Shown here in pieces: positions 17,587-26,155 of a DNA stretch of 64,000 nucleotides; the stretch's first letter is position 1; each line of letters opens with the position of its first letter. The notes under the pieces are model-generated. The model was not told where the DNA came from and searched no databases. It saw only the letters and a program-made list of their open reading frames with translations. Source of the DNA: RGIG8748 sp045539515. Its GTDB lineage: Bacteria > Bacillota > Clostridia > UMGS1810. Made by a program: the position numbers and the translations under genes. The stretch lies in contig JAZQFN010000087.1 in NCBI GenBank assembly GCA_045539515.1, positions 1-64,000 on the forward strand, given 5' to 3'.

Positions 17587-18432
17587 CTATATACTTCGAA
17601 ATCCCCTGCCTATAATCTCGCTGCTTGTAGTGACTATAATAAAAGCGTGGGGATCTATTTCTTTGATTTTACTTCTGAGCTTTACAGCCTCAATTCGTTT
17701 ACAAACCGTATGAATCATTGTTTTTTCTTCACCGGTGTAGTAGCCTATTACTGAATCCACCGTTACACCGTGATGCATATTCTCGATAATATAGTCTGCA
17801 ATTTCTTCCTTTTTGGAAGTAATTACAACAAAGTATTTACAGGTATTTAAGCTTTCTATAACCGTATCCACTATAAACGCCTTGGAGAAAAGACCCAAAA
17901 GCGAAAACAAACCAGCCTTGATACCAAATACCCAAAATGAGCTTGCCGCCACCACAAAATCTGTAACCAAAAGAGCCTTGCCTACATCTATGCTGGAGTA
18001 TTTCTTTAATATAAGCGCCACTATGTCGGTACCGCCGGAGGAGGCATTGGCATTGAATATCATTGCCGAGCCTATGGATGTAAGAAGCATTGCATACACA
18101 AGTTCCAATAAGGGCTGGTCGGAAAGAGGAGCCGTGAGCGGAACCACAATTTCCAATACAAAGGTTATAGCAGAATAAAGCATACTGCAGTATACCGTCA
18201 TAAGGCCTGTCTTCTTGCCGAGGATAATAAAGCCCAACACAAGCAGTGCAATATTAAGTATCCAAATCCATGCACCTGCAGTAATTGCGGGAGCCGTAAA
18301 TTTGGCAAGAATGGTACCTATACCGGTAACACCGCCTGTAGCAAAGCCGTTGGGAATTTTAAAGAAGTATACGCCCATAGCAAGGAGTATACAGCCTAAT
18401 GTCATCATAATAAAAGATGTAAATTTTTTCAT
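17587..18432 (-). CDS. YitT family membrane protein (DUF161/DUF2179)
   Basis: A 281-residue protein with about five to six N-terminal helices (YitT membrane domain, about 1-190) and a soluble C-terminal DUF2179 domain containing HHGVTVDSVIGYYTGEE. This layout is typical of the Firmicutes YitT family, whose transport role is unproven. The ATG has GGAG about 10 nt upstream. It is co-oriented with the CocE-like hydrolase 15 nt downstream. Confidence 0.85.
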   Translation of the reverse strand: MKKFTSFIMMTLGCILLAMGVYFFKIPNGFATGGVTGIGTILAKFTAPAITAGAWIWILNIALLVLGFIILGKKTGLMTVYCSMLYSAITFVLEIVVPLTAPLSDQPLLELVYAMLLTSIGSAMIFNANASSGGTDIVALILKKYSSIDVGKALLVTDFVVAASSFWVFGIKAGLFSLLGLFSKAFIVDTVIESLNTCKYFVVITSKKEEIADYIIENMHHGVTVDSVIGYYTGEEKTMIHTVCKRIEAVKLRSKIKEIDPHAFIIVTTSSEIIGRGFRSI

Positions 18433-18598
18433 AGTTTATCTTCTCCGAAATTTAGTATTTCCATCCTTATTATTATAAAACAAAGGAAAATTCCGGTCAA
18501 TAACGCCCCTGCAACTGCATTGACTTATTTATGAAACAAATATGCATCTCTTTTAAAATTATATCAACGAAAGGTATCAAAGTCAAGATATAGCGTGG

Positions 18599-18631
18599 GA
18601 AGATTCTTCGCTACGCTCGGAATGACATAGT
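18599..18631. repeat. REPIN-like repeat copy 1
   Basis: Single arm reading GATTCTTCG...GGAATGACA, matching the other copies at 27.1, 31.4, 41.7 and 61.9 kb. It lies in the 272-nt gap between the YitT gene and the amidohydrolase, which otherwise holds only a terminator. Confidence 0.75.
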
Positions 18632-18654
18632 TAAAATGAAAAATTGCAAATAAG

Positions 18655-18695
18655 AAAAAGGCAAAGATTCCGATTTTTAGGAACCTTTGCCTTTT
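18655..18695 (-). terminator. terminator after the amidohydrolase fusion gene
   Basis: Near-perfect 12-bp stem (GGCAAAGATTCC with GGAACCTTTGCC) with a T tract on the minus strand, directly after the stop at 18705. Confidence 0.85.
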
Positions 18696-18704
18696 ATTGT
18701 TAAA

Positions 18705-20399
18705 TTATTTTTCTATTATTCCAAAACCTTCGTCAAAATGCTTGCCCGACAAAGCCCGTCTTTGGATTTCCTTTGCAAGAGAGCTTTTTGCCTCGAAATC
18801 CCCTACGGTTTCCCAGCGGGTATTCCATTTAAAAAGATACTGCACAATGGAATCGTGAGGGTGACGGCGGATGATTTCGAACATCCTTATAAACTTGCCT
18901 ATGTTACTTTCTGGACTTACGATTTCCTCCGGGTCGGAGCCGAGAAGCCAGGAATCGCAGGTAAAGCATTTGTAGTTATAGTCAGGATAGTACTTTGCAA
19001 AGAATTCCCTTGCCATAACAAGAGATGCTTTGCATTCTTCCGACTTCAAGGGACCTCTTTCGGGAATGTGGATTTCTATGATTGGGTCACCTTTTTTAAG
19101 ACCTTTTTTCTCAATATCTTCGGGAAGAGTATTCATACAGAACTGAAGTCTGCCAAGCTTATAAAGCCTTGAAGTAAGGTGGTTGGAAAGCCATGGTAGC
19201 TCGCCTAAATACAGCTCACCCTTTACCTCGCTCCAGATATTTGTCCACACGGAAATATCTATAAGAGTATCTATGAGGATTTCCTCGGGTATGCCCTTTT
19301 CTTCGTATGTATTTTTAAGTTCTTCGCACATATAAAGAAAAGACAAAAGGTTCTTTTTGCCATCGGTGCAGTCGGTATCGTATGCGGAAAGTCGTGTATA
19401 ATCGGGAATATCGATTTCGGCAAGTGCCTTATAGAACTCCTCGTCAAACTCGGGGTCAAATCCTATTTTTTTATACCAGTATTCTATGATTTCCCTTGTA
19501 TCTTCGCCTTTGGCGCTCCAGGTGTTGGCATTGTCCGGAACCGGGCTTAAATGAGGAATTTTAACTTCCGTTTTGCCAAGAAATCTCAAAAGGTTATGGT
19601 AGTATATATCCTCTCTCACCTTTTTGCCTACACCATACTTATCCATAAGCTCTCCGTCTTTTTTAAGCCACTTTGCAGCCCACTCACTGTTATAGCATTC
19701 GGATGAGCAGTCTGTGCCGAACAAAAGGTTGTGACCAAAGTCGTAACCGATGTTAAAAAGCTTATTTATAAGGTCATCCCTATACATATCGGGAGTGCCG
19801 GGGGTCATATCAAGAAACATCTCCGCAGTATCTTCCACGGTAAGAGCATTTAAAAACTTGCCGTAAAGAGCAATGCATTCGTCATGCCATGGCCAGGAGC
19901 AATGCCCCATAGAGAAACGAAGTCCCTTAATGGGGATAAGAGCTTCCCAGTTCATGGGGCGGTTGAAGTTTGAAGAAACCTGCCCGTCCCAAAGTATTCC
20001 GCTGTGGAAAAACACAGGCTTTCCCAGGGCAGCAATAGCCTTTAAAAGCTCAATGGACTTATCTTCGTACACATAGAAATTGGAGCAGATAATCTTAAAA
20101 CCGTCTATGCCTCTGTCCACTGCAATTTTTACTTTATTTACAATATCCTCTTCGTAAGGGTGTACCCAAAGAATAGGAAAAAGTCTGCCCTCATAACCCT
20201 TTGCGGCATTAAGCACGGTATCAAGTCTTTCCTCAAAGCCTGCTGTGGGAATAGAGCCTTCATTTTCGTTTCTGTACTCTGACGGAGGACAGGAAAAAAG
20301 GCAGCCGCCGTACACCCCTGCCGCTTCAAATTCTTTAAGAAGCTTTGGGATATTCTGCTCACTTTCGTTCATATGTATGTGACAATCATATATTTTCAT
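18705..20399 (-). CDS. amidohydrolase fused to GNAT-C-like domain
   Basis: A 564-residue, two-domain protein. The N-terminal half (about 1-290) is an amidohydrolase-2 TIM barrel with DCHIHM (HxH metal site), VFFHSG and GHCSWPW (His ligands) and LFGTDCSSE (catalytic Asp near 229). The C-terminal half (about 300-564) resembles the GNAT_C/DUF5596 domain found beside some acyltransferases: GIPEEILIDTLIDI, LGRLQFCMN, IEIHIPERGPL, DSWLLGSD. The complete metal site suggests a working hydrolase or decarboxylase; the role of the C-terminal domain is unknown. It starts 12 nt after the nitrilase/GDPD gene, so both are on one transcript. Confidence 0.75.
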   Translation of the reverse strand: MKIYDCHIHMNESEQNIPKLLKEFEAAGVYGGCLFSCPPSEYRNENEGSIPTAGFEERLDTVLNAAKGYEGRLFPILWVHPYEEDIVNKVKIAVDRGIDGFKIICSNFYVYEDKSIELLKAIAALGKPVFFHSGILWDGQVSSNFNRPMNWEALIPIKGLRFSMGHCSWPWHDECIALYGKFLNALTVEDTAEMFLDMTPGTPDMYRDDLINKLFNIGYDFGHNLLFGTDCSSECYNSEWAAKWLKKDGELMDKYGVGKKVREDIYYHNLLRFLGKTEVKIPHLSPVPDNANTWSAKGEDTREIIEYWYKKIGFDPEFDEEFYKALAEIDIPDYTRLSAYDTDCTDGKKNLLSFLYMCEELKNTYEEKGIPEEILIDTLIDISVWTNIWSEVKGELYLGELPWLSNHLTSRLYKLGRLQFCMNTLPEDIEKKGLKKGDPIIEIHIPERGPLKSEECKASLVMAREFFAKYYPDYNYKCFTCDSWLLGSDPEEIVSPESNIGKFIRMFEIIRRHPHDSIVQYLFKWNTRWETVGDFEAKSSLAKEIQRRALSGKHFDEGFGIIEK

Positions 20400-20411
20400 G
20401 TATGTTCCCCC

Positions 20412-22022
20412 TTATTTACCCAGCACATTCTTTACTGCAAGATAGTTGTTTGTAAGTATACAGTCTATACCCATATCAAGATATTTTTGTATTTCTTGGG
20501 GCTCATCGCAGTAGAAAAGATTGCACAAAATACCGTTATCGTGCGCCTTCTCTATAAGTCCGGGCAAAAGCTTTGTGTGGAAAAGCTGTGCCTTTTGACA
20601 TCCGCACTCTATGGCTCTGTCCACAATAGTGGTGGGGTTGTCGCCATTCTCTCCCATACAGCGTGCTATATCCGGGCAAAGCTCACTTAATTTTTTGTGA
20701 AGCTTTGTACTTACCGTCATAAAATACACATAGTTTGCACAGTCATACTTACGGATGGTGTTTATCATATCCATAAGCTCTTCATCGGAATAAATCTCGT
20801 CAACTCCGCGGTATTCCATCTGTGTTTTAATGTGAATATTCATTACCGTGTGGCAGGCGAATTTTTTAAGTATATCTTCAAGAGTAAGAATTGAAAGGCC
20901 TTTGAAATCCTCGGAGAAGTGAGAGCCGAAGTCCAGCTTTTTAAGCTCATCCAGGGTATACTCCCACACATTTCCGTGACCGTTTGAAACACGGTCAAGG
21001 GAATTGTCGTGAATGGAAACCCATTTGCCGTCCTTGGTTGTCCAAAGGTCAAACTCAATTTCCTCCGCACCCAGGGCAACTGCCGCACCAAAGGCGGGGA
21101 GGCTATTTTCCGGTGCTACCTTGCTGAAGCCGCGGTGTGCGCATATTCTTGGATAAGGCATCCACCTGTCGTCATTTACAATGGCACTTCCGCCGGGGCG
21201 GTACTGCCAGGGCTTTCTGCCGTATTCTATGTATTCATAATGAGAAGCATCGGGGTTGCCGTAGCCTGCAGGCTTATAGTACTTGTCTTTGGGGTCAAAT
21301 TCTGCTGTAGCCATGCCGAACTTTCCGCCCATATTGGCAAGAACCCTGCCGGTGGGGTGAACTATCATACTTGCACCGCATATGGTGGAAGCCTCATCAA
21401 AGCTTACGGAGGAACGTATTACATAAGCATTGGTGTTGTAGGCAAGAAAACGGCACATGGTTTCTATGGCATCATGGCTGTCACTTCTCTGGAGAGAACA
21501 GCCTATGATAATGTCCACATTGTTTCTTGCAATATTGGCAAACGCCTCGTAGAAATAAAAGTCGTAGCAGGTAAGAAAGCCGTATCTTAAGCCTTCGATT
21601 TCTATAACATAAGGCTCGGAAGGTTCAAATGTATACGCCGAGTCAAGGCTCAAGGTTTCAAGCTCCAGGGGTGGAAGGTGCTTTTTAAAATATTTACCCA
21701 CAAGCTCACCCTTGCGGTCAAAAGCATAGGTGGTGTTGCGGTAATTATCCCCTATAGGGCAAAGAGCATTTACAAACACAAGGGAATTGCAACGGATTGC
21801 AGTTTCCTTGCATTTATTTAAAAGCACATCTATATACTTTTTGTGATAGTACAAAGTTTCCTCAAGATTGGTGGTGGCACAGGGCACATCACTGTACTCG
21901 GGAAGCACTATAATATCCATGCTTTCGTCACATTCTGCAAGCTTATTTAATTTATAGTTAAAATACTCCTGGGAAAGAGATAAATCTCTTGAATATGGTG
22001 GCTGAATAACACAGGCTTTCAT
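20412..22022 (-). CDS. nitrilase-GDPD fusion (amidase plus glycerophosphodiesterase)
   Basis: A 536-residue fusion. N-terminal carbon-nitrogen hydrolase domain (about 1-280), with the Glu-Lys-Cys triad in VLPEYSD (about 42), YFKKHLPP (about 113) and LTCYDF (about 152). C-terminal glycerophosphodiester phosphodiesterase domain (about 290-536), with AHRGFSKVAPENSLPAF, EIEFDLWTTKDG and IHDNSLDR, the standard metal and acid-base residues. The start is the ATG at 22022 with AGGAAG 7 nt upstream; a longer reading frame begins earlier but lacks a site. It has no signal peptide. A substrate with both an amide and a phosphodiester is an obvious guess, but inference only. Confidence 0.85.
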   Translation of the reverse strand: MKACVIQPPYSRDLSLSQEYFNYKLNKLAECDESMDIIVLPEYSDVPCATTNLEETLYYHKKYIDVLLNKCKETAIRCNSLVFVNALCPIGDNYRNTTYAFDRKGELVGKYFKKHLPPLELETLSLDSAYTFEPSEPYVIEIEGLRYGFLTCYDFYFYEAFANIARNNVDIIIGCSLQRSDSHDAIETMCRFLAYNTNAYVIRSSVSFDEASTICGASMIVHPTGRVLANMGGKFGMATAEFDPKDKYYKPAGYGNPDASHYEYIEYGRKPWQYRPGGSAIVNDDRWMPYPRICAHRGFSKVAPENSLPAFGAAVALGAEEIEFDLWTTKDGKWVSIHDNSLDRVSNGHGNVWEYTLDELKKLDFGSHFSEDFKGLSILTLEDILKKFACHTVMNIHIKTQMEYRGVDEIYSDEELMDMINTIRKYDCANYVYFMTVSTKLHKKLSELCPDIARCMGENGDNPTTIVDRAIECGCQKAQLFHTKLLPGLIEKAHDNGILCNLFYCDEPQEIQKYLDMGIDCILTNNYLAVKNVLGK

Positions 22023-22053
22023 TGAAATCTTCCTTTCGTGGTTTTCTTCCACC

Positions 22054-22082
22054 ATTATACAGCAAAAAGAAGTTTTTGTAAA
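22054..22082 (-). promoter_or_regulatory. promoter for the nitrilase/GDPD-amidohydrolase operon
   Basis: Minus-strand TTTACA (22077-22082), 17-nt spacer and TATAAT (22054-22059), 31 nt before the chosen start. Confidence 0.7.
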
Positions 22083-22125
22083 TAAAAAACAGCAGAAAGT
22101 ATCAAAATCTTTCTGCTGTTTTTAT
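22083..22125 (-). terminator. terminator after the DUF4838 pair
   Basis: Perfect 13-bp stem AAACAGCAGAAAG/CTTTCTGCTGTTT with a T-rich minus-strand tail, just after the stop at 22129. Confidence 0.88.
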
Positions 22126-22128
22126 GAG

Positions 22129-23871
22129 TTATTTTACAAGATAATATACCGTATATTTGCCATCGCGATTTCTGGCAAAAGGTTCTCTCTTCATGAAGTC
22201 AAAAGAAAGTGAAAGGTCTATTCTTTCCATAATCTCCGTGAGCTTAAATTCCTTTACCTTAAGTGCAAAGGAGTCGGTCTCTTTTGCTCTGATGTCATTG
22301 TCGCTAGTTCGTGTAATACGGACATATTCCATGGCAAGGCGTTCTCTTTGGATACGTTTTTTTACTTCGCCGCTTTCGGCTTTTTCCGCCATGTCAAAAA
22401 GTTCCAGAGATTTTGCCACAAGTTCGTCTGTAATATACTCGCTGTCGGGAAAATCATAGAGGGTCATGGTGCTATTTGAAACCGCACCTGAAATAAGGTC
22501 TATATATTCCTTTATATACTTTCCGCCCTCGCCGTATACACCTTGAGTAAACTCATCTATAAGAGTTCTGACATCGGTGTCCGGATTCCAAAAGAGCTTT
22601 GACATAACATATATTTTGAGGTCGTCCAACGATGCTCCGGCTCCGTAGGAAAAGTTACCCTGCTGAAGAACACCCTTTACACCCATATCCCGATACATTT
22701 TTATGTTTTTTTCGAGCTGATAGAAAATGGGGAAAGGTTGGAGATAGTTAGCAAAGTTTACGGCGTAATCCCACACATAAAGTCTGTCGGTAACAGCGCC
22801 CCATTCCTTTATACTTTGCAAAAACTCTGCTGTTTTGCTGCTTGGCTTAAGCTTGGCAGTTTCTTCAAAGGCTCTGCCCCACTCACACTCTATATTTGCA
22901 AGGCGGACAATGACGTTTTTGTGTGGTTTAACATATTTAGGTACCTTGCGTGAATATGTAAAAGCAAAGGTGTGTATAAGCACATCGGGGTATTTTTCGG
23001 TAACCCTTTGGCAAACTTTGTTTACAAAACGGATTACGCTTCCTGCAGGAGAACCTTCGTATTCATCAATGGCTCTACACTCCGGGCAGGTGCAATAGTG
23101 AGGAGTTTCTGTTACCTCGTCGTTTTGTGCCACAGAAAACACCCGACAATGGGGATTTTGTTCTATCCACTCAAAGACCTGATTAGTGGCTATATCCAAC
23201 ACATCGGGGTTAGACAGGCACAGCTGAATGGGCACTCTTTTGCCATCCACAAGAGAATAGTATTCAGGATGTGTTTCCAGATATTTTCGCGGTGGCACCA
23301 GGTCATTAAACGAATGATGACAGTTGTAGAATTTCAGGTTTCCTCCCTTGGCCCTCGAAGAATCAGTAAGGGTGGAATTGAGCTTTGCCTTGGCGGCAAA
23401 TTCCCCATTAAAGGCATTGCGAAAATATGCATCTCTGTACTCAAAAGCGGGAAACTCGCGTATGTAAACTTCACGGAGGGCAAGACTTTCTACCCTGTCC
23501 ACCTTTTCCACATCTTTGGTAAACGCTCTGAAACCAAAGTATTTTTCAAGGAAAGTATACACTCCGTAGAGAGTACCTCTGGAGGTTTTGCCTGCGATGA
23601 GGATGTCCTCGCCAACGGATTTTATAACAAATCCTTCCTCACCGATTCCACCAAGCTCATCTTCCGAGAGAAACACATTTCTTGTGCCGTTCCCAACCAG
23701 TAGTTCCTTGCCGCGTTTTTCGCAACGCTCTGCAAAATAGGGCAAAAGCACATCGGTACTTTGATATATATACTTTTGAAGTTCGGAGGCGGCATAGCGC
23801 TCACATTCATCAGAAAATTCCGAACCTGCTATGTAATAGTCGCTGCTTCCGTTTACAATAATTTCGTGCAT
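22129..23871 (-). CDS. DUF4838 protein, copy 2
   Basis: A protein of about 580 residues. The N-terminal part resembles the alpha-glucuronidase-type domain (ASELQKYIY, GTLYGVYTFLEKYFGFRAF), followed by a DUF4838 region. It carries FSVAQNDEVTETPHYCTCPECRAID, which includes a CxCxxC motif shared with its neighbour. DUF4838 proteins occur in polysaccharide-use loci and are thought to be glycosidase-like; no activity is established here. It has no signal peptide, so an intracellular role is likely. I start at the ATG at 23871 (GGAGG at 9 nt); the ATG at 23877 is too close to the site. This leaves 28 nt after the upstream paralogue. Confidence 0.75.
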   Translation of the reverse strand: MHEIIVNGSSDYYIAGSEFSDECERYAASELQKYIYQSTDVLLPYFAERCEKRGKELLVGNGTRNVFLSEDELGGIGEEGFVIKSVGEDILIAGKTSRGTLYGVYTFLEKYFGFRAFTKDVEKVDRVESLALREVYIREFPAFEYRDAYFRNAFNGEFAAKAKLNSTLTDSSRAKGGNLKFYNCHHSFNDLVPPRKYLETHPEYYSLVDGKRVPIQLCLSNPDVLDIATNQVFEWIEQNPHCRVFSVAQNDEVTETPHYCTCPECRAIDEYEGSPAGSVIRFVNKVCQRVTEKYPDVLIHTFAFTYSRKVPKYVKPHKNVIVRLANIECEWGRAFEETAKLKPSSKTAEFLQSIKEWGAVTDRLYVWDYAVNFANYLQPFPIFYQLEKNIKMYRDMGVKGVLQQGNFSYGAGASLDDLKIYVMSKLFWNPDTDVRTLIDEFTQGVYGEGGKYIKEYIDLISGAVSNSTMTLYDFPDSEYITDELVAKSLELFDMAEKAESGEVKKRIQRERLAMEYVRITRTSDNDIRAKETDSFALKVKEFKLTEIMERIDLSLSFDFMKREPFARNRDGKYTVYYLVK

Positions 23872-23899
23872 CTTCATGCACCTCCATAAATTCTGCTTT

Positions 23900-25807
23900 T
23901 TACTGTTCTTTTGCCATCTTAAGTCTTTCGTTATACTGTCCATTGAATGTTCTTACAAAATATGAAGCATCAAACACATCTTTAAATTCATACTCATATT
24001 TGTAAGCTGTATCTATAATATTCTCTCCTATTTTTATGGCCTCGTCGGTGCCGTATTTAAGGACATATTCCACCATAAGAGAATATAGCTTATTGTAAAA
24101 GTCAAGCTTTTTCCAGTTTATTGCCAAATCGGATTTTAAGCCATCTTCGATTACCGGTCTGAAATTCTTAAGAATTCTTGAAGATTCTTCCTGCTTGGCC
24201 TTATATGTATCGTCATACTTATCTTCCCCGCGTATAAGCTTTGCATGGCTGTTTTCGGAAAGAGCGCTAAGATAATCTCTTACCTTCTCCCACTCTGCGC
24301 CAAACTCTGCTTTAAGCACATTTTCACAAACCTCGTCAAAGGAGGCTTCCTTGTTCCAGAGGGTTTCTGCAAGAATATTCATACCAAGGGATGTGGGGGT
24401 AAAGGCTCTGTGTACCTGACAGTTTACAAAGCCGTTTATCTTTATGCTTTCAAGATTTTTAATATCATCGGAAAGTATCTGTGCATGTTTGTATTGAGCA
24501 AAGTCGTAGTAGTGATCCCACATAAAATGATAGTCAAACACAAAGCTGTCACCGCTAAAATCCTTCTGCCAATCCCTTAAGTATTCAAGGGTATCTCCTA
24601 TGCCGTGAGGAAATTCCAGATTATTTAATACAAAGGGCTTCATTTCACCATGGGCATTGGCATCATAGGAACAGGAGTATGACCTGCCTATGGGAGCAAA
24701 CATCATGGTGAATCTGTCCTGATTTTGTATTTTGTTCTTTATGGGTTTCCACAAAAGGTCATAGTAGAGAAGGAACACAATCTTTGTATCTATTCCCTTT
24801 TCCGTAAGCTTTCTGTCAAGGTCGTTCAGCATCATTGCATAGTATTCCGAGGGAATGTTCTTTCTGCACTCGTCGCACTCGCAGTGATTGTTTGTGGCAT
24901 CTGCAAGCCAGAAGTGAAGATACTTAACCTGTGGATGCTCCTCGCAATAGTTTACAATATTATCTGTTACCGAATCTCTTACATCCTGTCTTGAATAGCA
25001 AAGATTGGTAAACAGCGGCGTCTTTGCAAACAGCTCTCTTTTGCCGTCAATCTTTGCCATAACGGACTTTTGCTCCTCGGTAGGCTCAATATCTGTGGGG
25101 TCAAAGGAGCTTCCTTCCATGCCGAAGGCTTCGCTTGTCCAGCCGTGGCCTACTGCATGGTACATAATATTTCTTTTGTCAAGCTCGTCCTCAAAGTCCT
25201 TTATTATAGCTTGGATTTCTCCGGTGGTAAGAGCCTTACTCTCTCTGTAGGGATTTGGCGAATTGTACCAACGGTCAAAGAAAGTTCTTGGCAAGCGGAA
25301 CTGAACAAAATACTCATTCATGGCAACCTTTGGCAGCCAGTCTGCCACATCGCAAAGTTCCTCCTGAAACACTCCCCCCTCTATACACATACCTCTGTGT
25401 CTGTAGGAAGCCTTTTCTAAAAGACTTACCTTGGAGCCGTCTATGGTCTTGGGGATAATCTCACCGTCTTTACCGGGTCGGATAAACTTAAATCCCTTTT
25501 CTTTTAAAAATTTATATACTGCAATAAGCACACTTCGGGAGTTGGTGCCGCTAATTAAGCCGGAGAAGTTTTCAACATCTATGCATATTGCATCATCCAA
25601 CACTTTGTCGGAAACCTCCGGCATTACGGCAAGGTTTGTACCCAGAAACAATACACCTTCCGACGGTTCATACTTTTGAGTTGCCATGACGGGGATTTCT
25701 TCACAGATAACCATTTTTAAATATCTTTGAAGCTCCTTTGCGGCAAACATAAGGGTCCTGTTTTCTTTGTCATTCAGGTTTAAAACGGGTTTGATTTTAC
25801 AAAGCAT
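23900..25807 (-). CDS. DUF4838 protein, copy 1
   Basis: A protein of about 635 residues, paralogous in layout to the next gene. N-terminal glucuronidase-like domain (AAKELQRYLKMVICEE, SVLIAVYKFLKEKGFKFIRPG), then a central barrel-like region with YHAVGHGWTSEAFG and the CxCxxC motif NHCECDECRKN. The role is probably handling an acidic or decorated oligosaccharide; the substrate is unknown. The start at the ATG at 25807 has AGGTG about 9 nt upstream; an in-frame GTG at 25819 overlaps that site. First gene of the DUF4838 pair, downstream of a hairpin-rich intergenic array. Confidence 0.75.
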   Translation of the reverse strand: MLCKIKPVLNLNDKENRTLMFAAKELQRYLKMVICEEIPVMATQKYEPSEGVLFLGTNLAVMPEVSDKVLDDAICIDVENFSGLISGTNSRSVLIAVYKFLKEKGFKFIRPGKDGEIIPKTIDGSKVSLLEKASYRHRGMCIEGGVFQEELCDVADWLPKVAMNEYFVQFRLPRTFFDRWYNSPNPYRESKALTTGEIQAIIKDFEDELDKRNIMYHAVGHGWTSEAFGMEGSSFDPTDIEPTEEQKSVMAKIDGKRELFAKTPLFTNLCYSRQDVRDSVTDNIVNYCEEHPQVKYLHFWLADATNNHCECDECRKNIPSEYYAMMLNDLDRKLTEKGIDTKIVFLLYYDLLWKPIKNKIQNQDRFTMMFAPIGRSYSCSYDANAHGEMKPFVLNNLEFPHGIGDTLEYLRDWQKDFSGDSFVFDYHFMWDHYYDFAQYKHAQILSDDIKNLESIKINGFVNCQVHRAFTPTSLGMNILAETLWNKEASFDEVCENVLKAEFGAEWEKVRDYLSALSENSHAKLIRGEDKYDDTYKAKQEESSRILKNFRPVIEDGLKSDLAINWKKLDFYNKLYSLMVEYVLKYGTDEAIKIGENIIDTAYKYEYEFKDVFDASYFVRTFNGQYNERLKMAKEQ

Positions 25808-25860
25808 TAATATCCACACCTTTTATAAAGTAATTATAATAATGATAATATATATTTTTG

Positions 25861-26054
25861 TCGATATGCAATCTTCGATTGCCATATGTTTTTATTATCA
25901 CAAAATCGATATGTTTTCCCTTTGGTCAAAGTCGATATGATATAAATCTCGTTGCGTCAACAACATATCGAGCCGTAAGGCATATCGGGTGCGACAGCAC
26001 ATATCGAAAATCCCCCAAGAGATTTATATCGACGATTTCATCTCCGATGAAATC
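25861..26054. repeat. tandem hairpin array punctuated by CGATATG/CATATCG boxes
   Basis: Non-coding element of about 194 nt. CGATATG boxes lie at 25862, 25907 and 25933, and inverted CATATCG boxes at 25964, 25981 and 26000. Between them sit short perfect hairpins: CAATC/GATTG (25869-25881), CTTTG/CAAAG (25920-25931), GTTG/CAAC (25951-25961), GCC/GGC (25972-25981) and GTGC/GCAC (25989-26000). A perfect 12-bp pair GATATAAATCTC (25939-25950) and GAGATTTATATC (26019-26030) encloses the last three. A further 9-bp hairpin ends it (26034-26054). It sits upstream of the DUF4838 pair and downstream of the NagB-like gene. Confidence 0.7.
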
Positions 26055-26100
26055 ATTATAGCGTAAGCCATTTGGAAATTCAAGCCACAGTTTTTTATTT

Positions 26101-26138
26101 TTAAAAAGTGCTGTTTCTATGAAAAAAACAGCACTTTT
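26101..26138 (-). terminator. terminator after the NagB-like gene
   Basis: Perfect stem AAAAGTGCTGTTT/AAACAGCACTTTT with A/T flanks, just past the stop at 26156. Confidence 0.85.
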
Positions 26139-26155
26139 ACTCTCATTGGTATGTA

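Noticed and set aside
22972..23703. 243-codon plus-strand frame opposite a DUF4838 gene
   Set aside because: Shadow of the codon pattern of the real gene; no family resemblance.
25861..26054. CRISPR array
   Set aside because: Repeats are only 7 nt, change orientation midway, and the intervals are hairpins of 10-20 nt, not 30-nt spacers; no cas genes.
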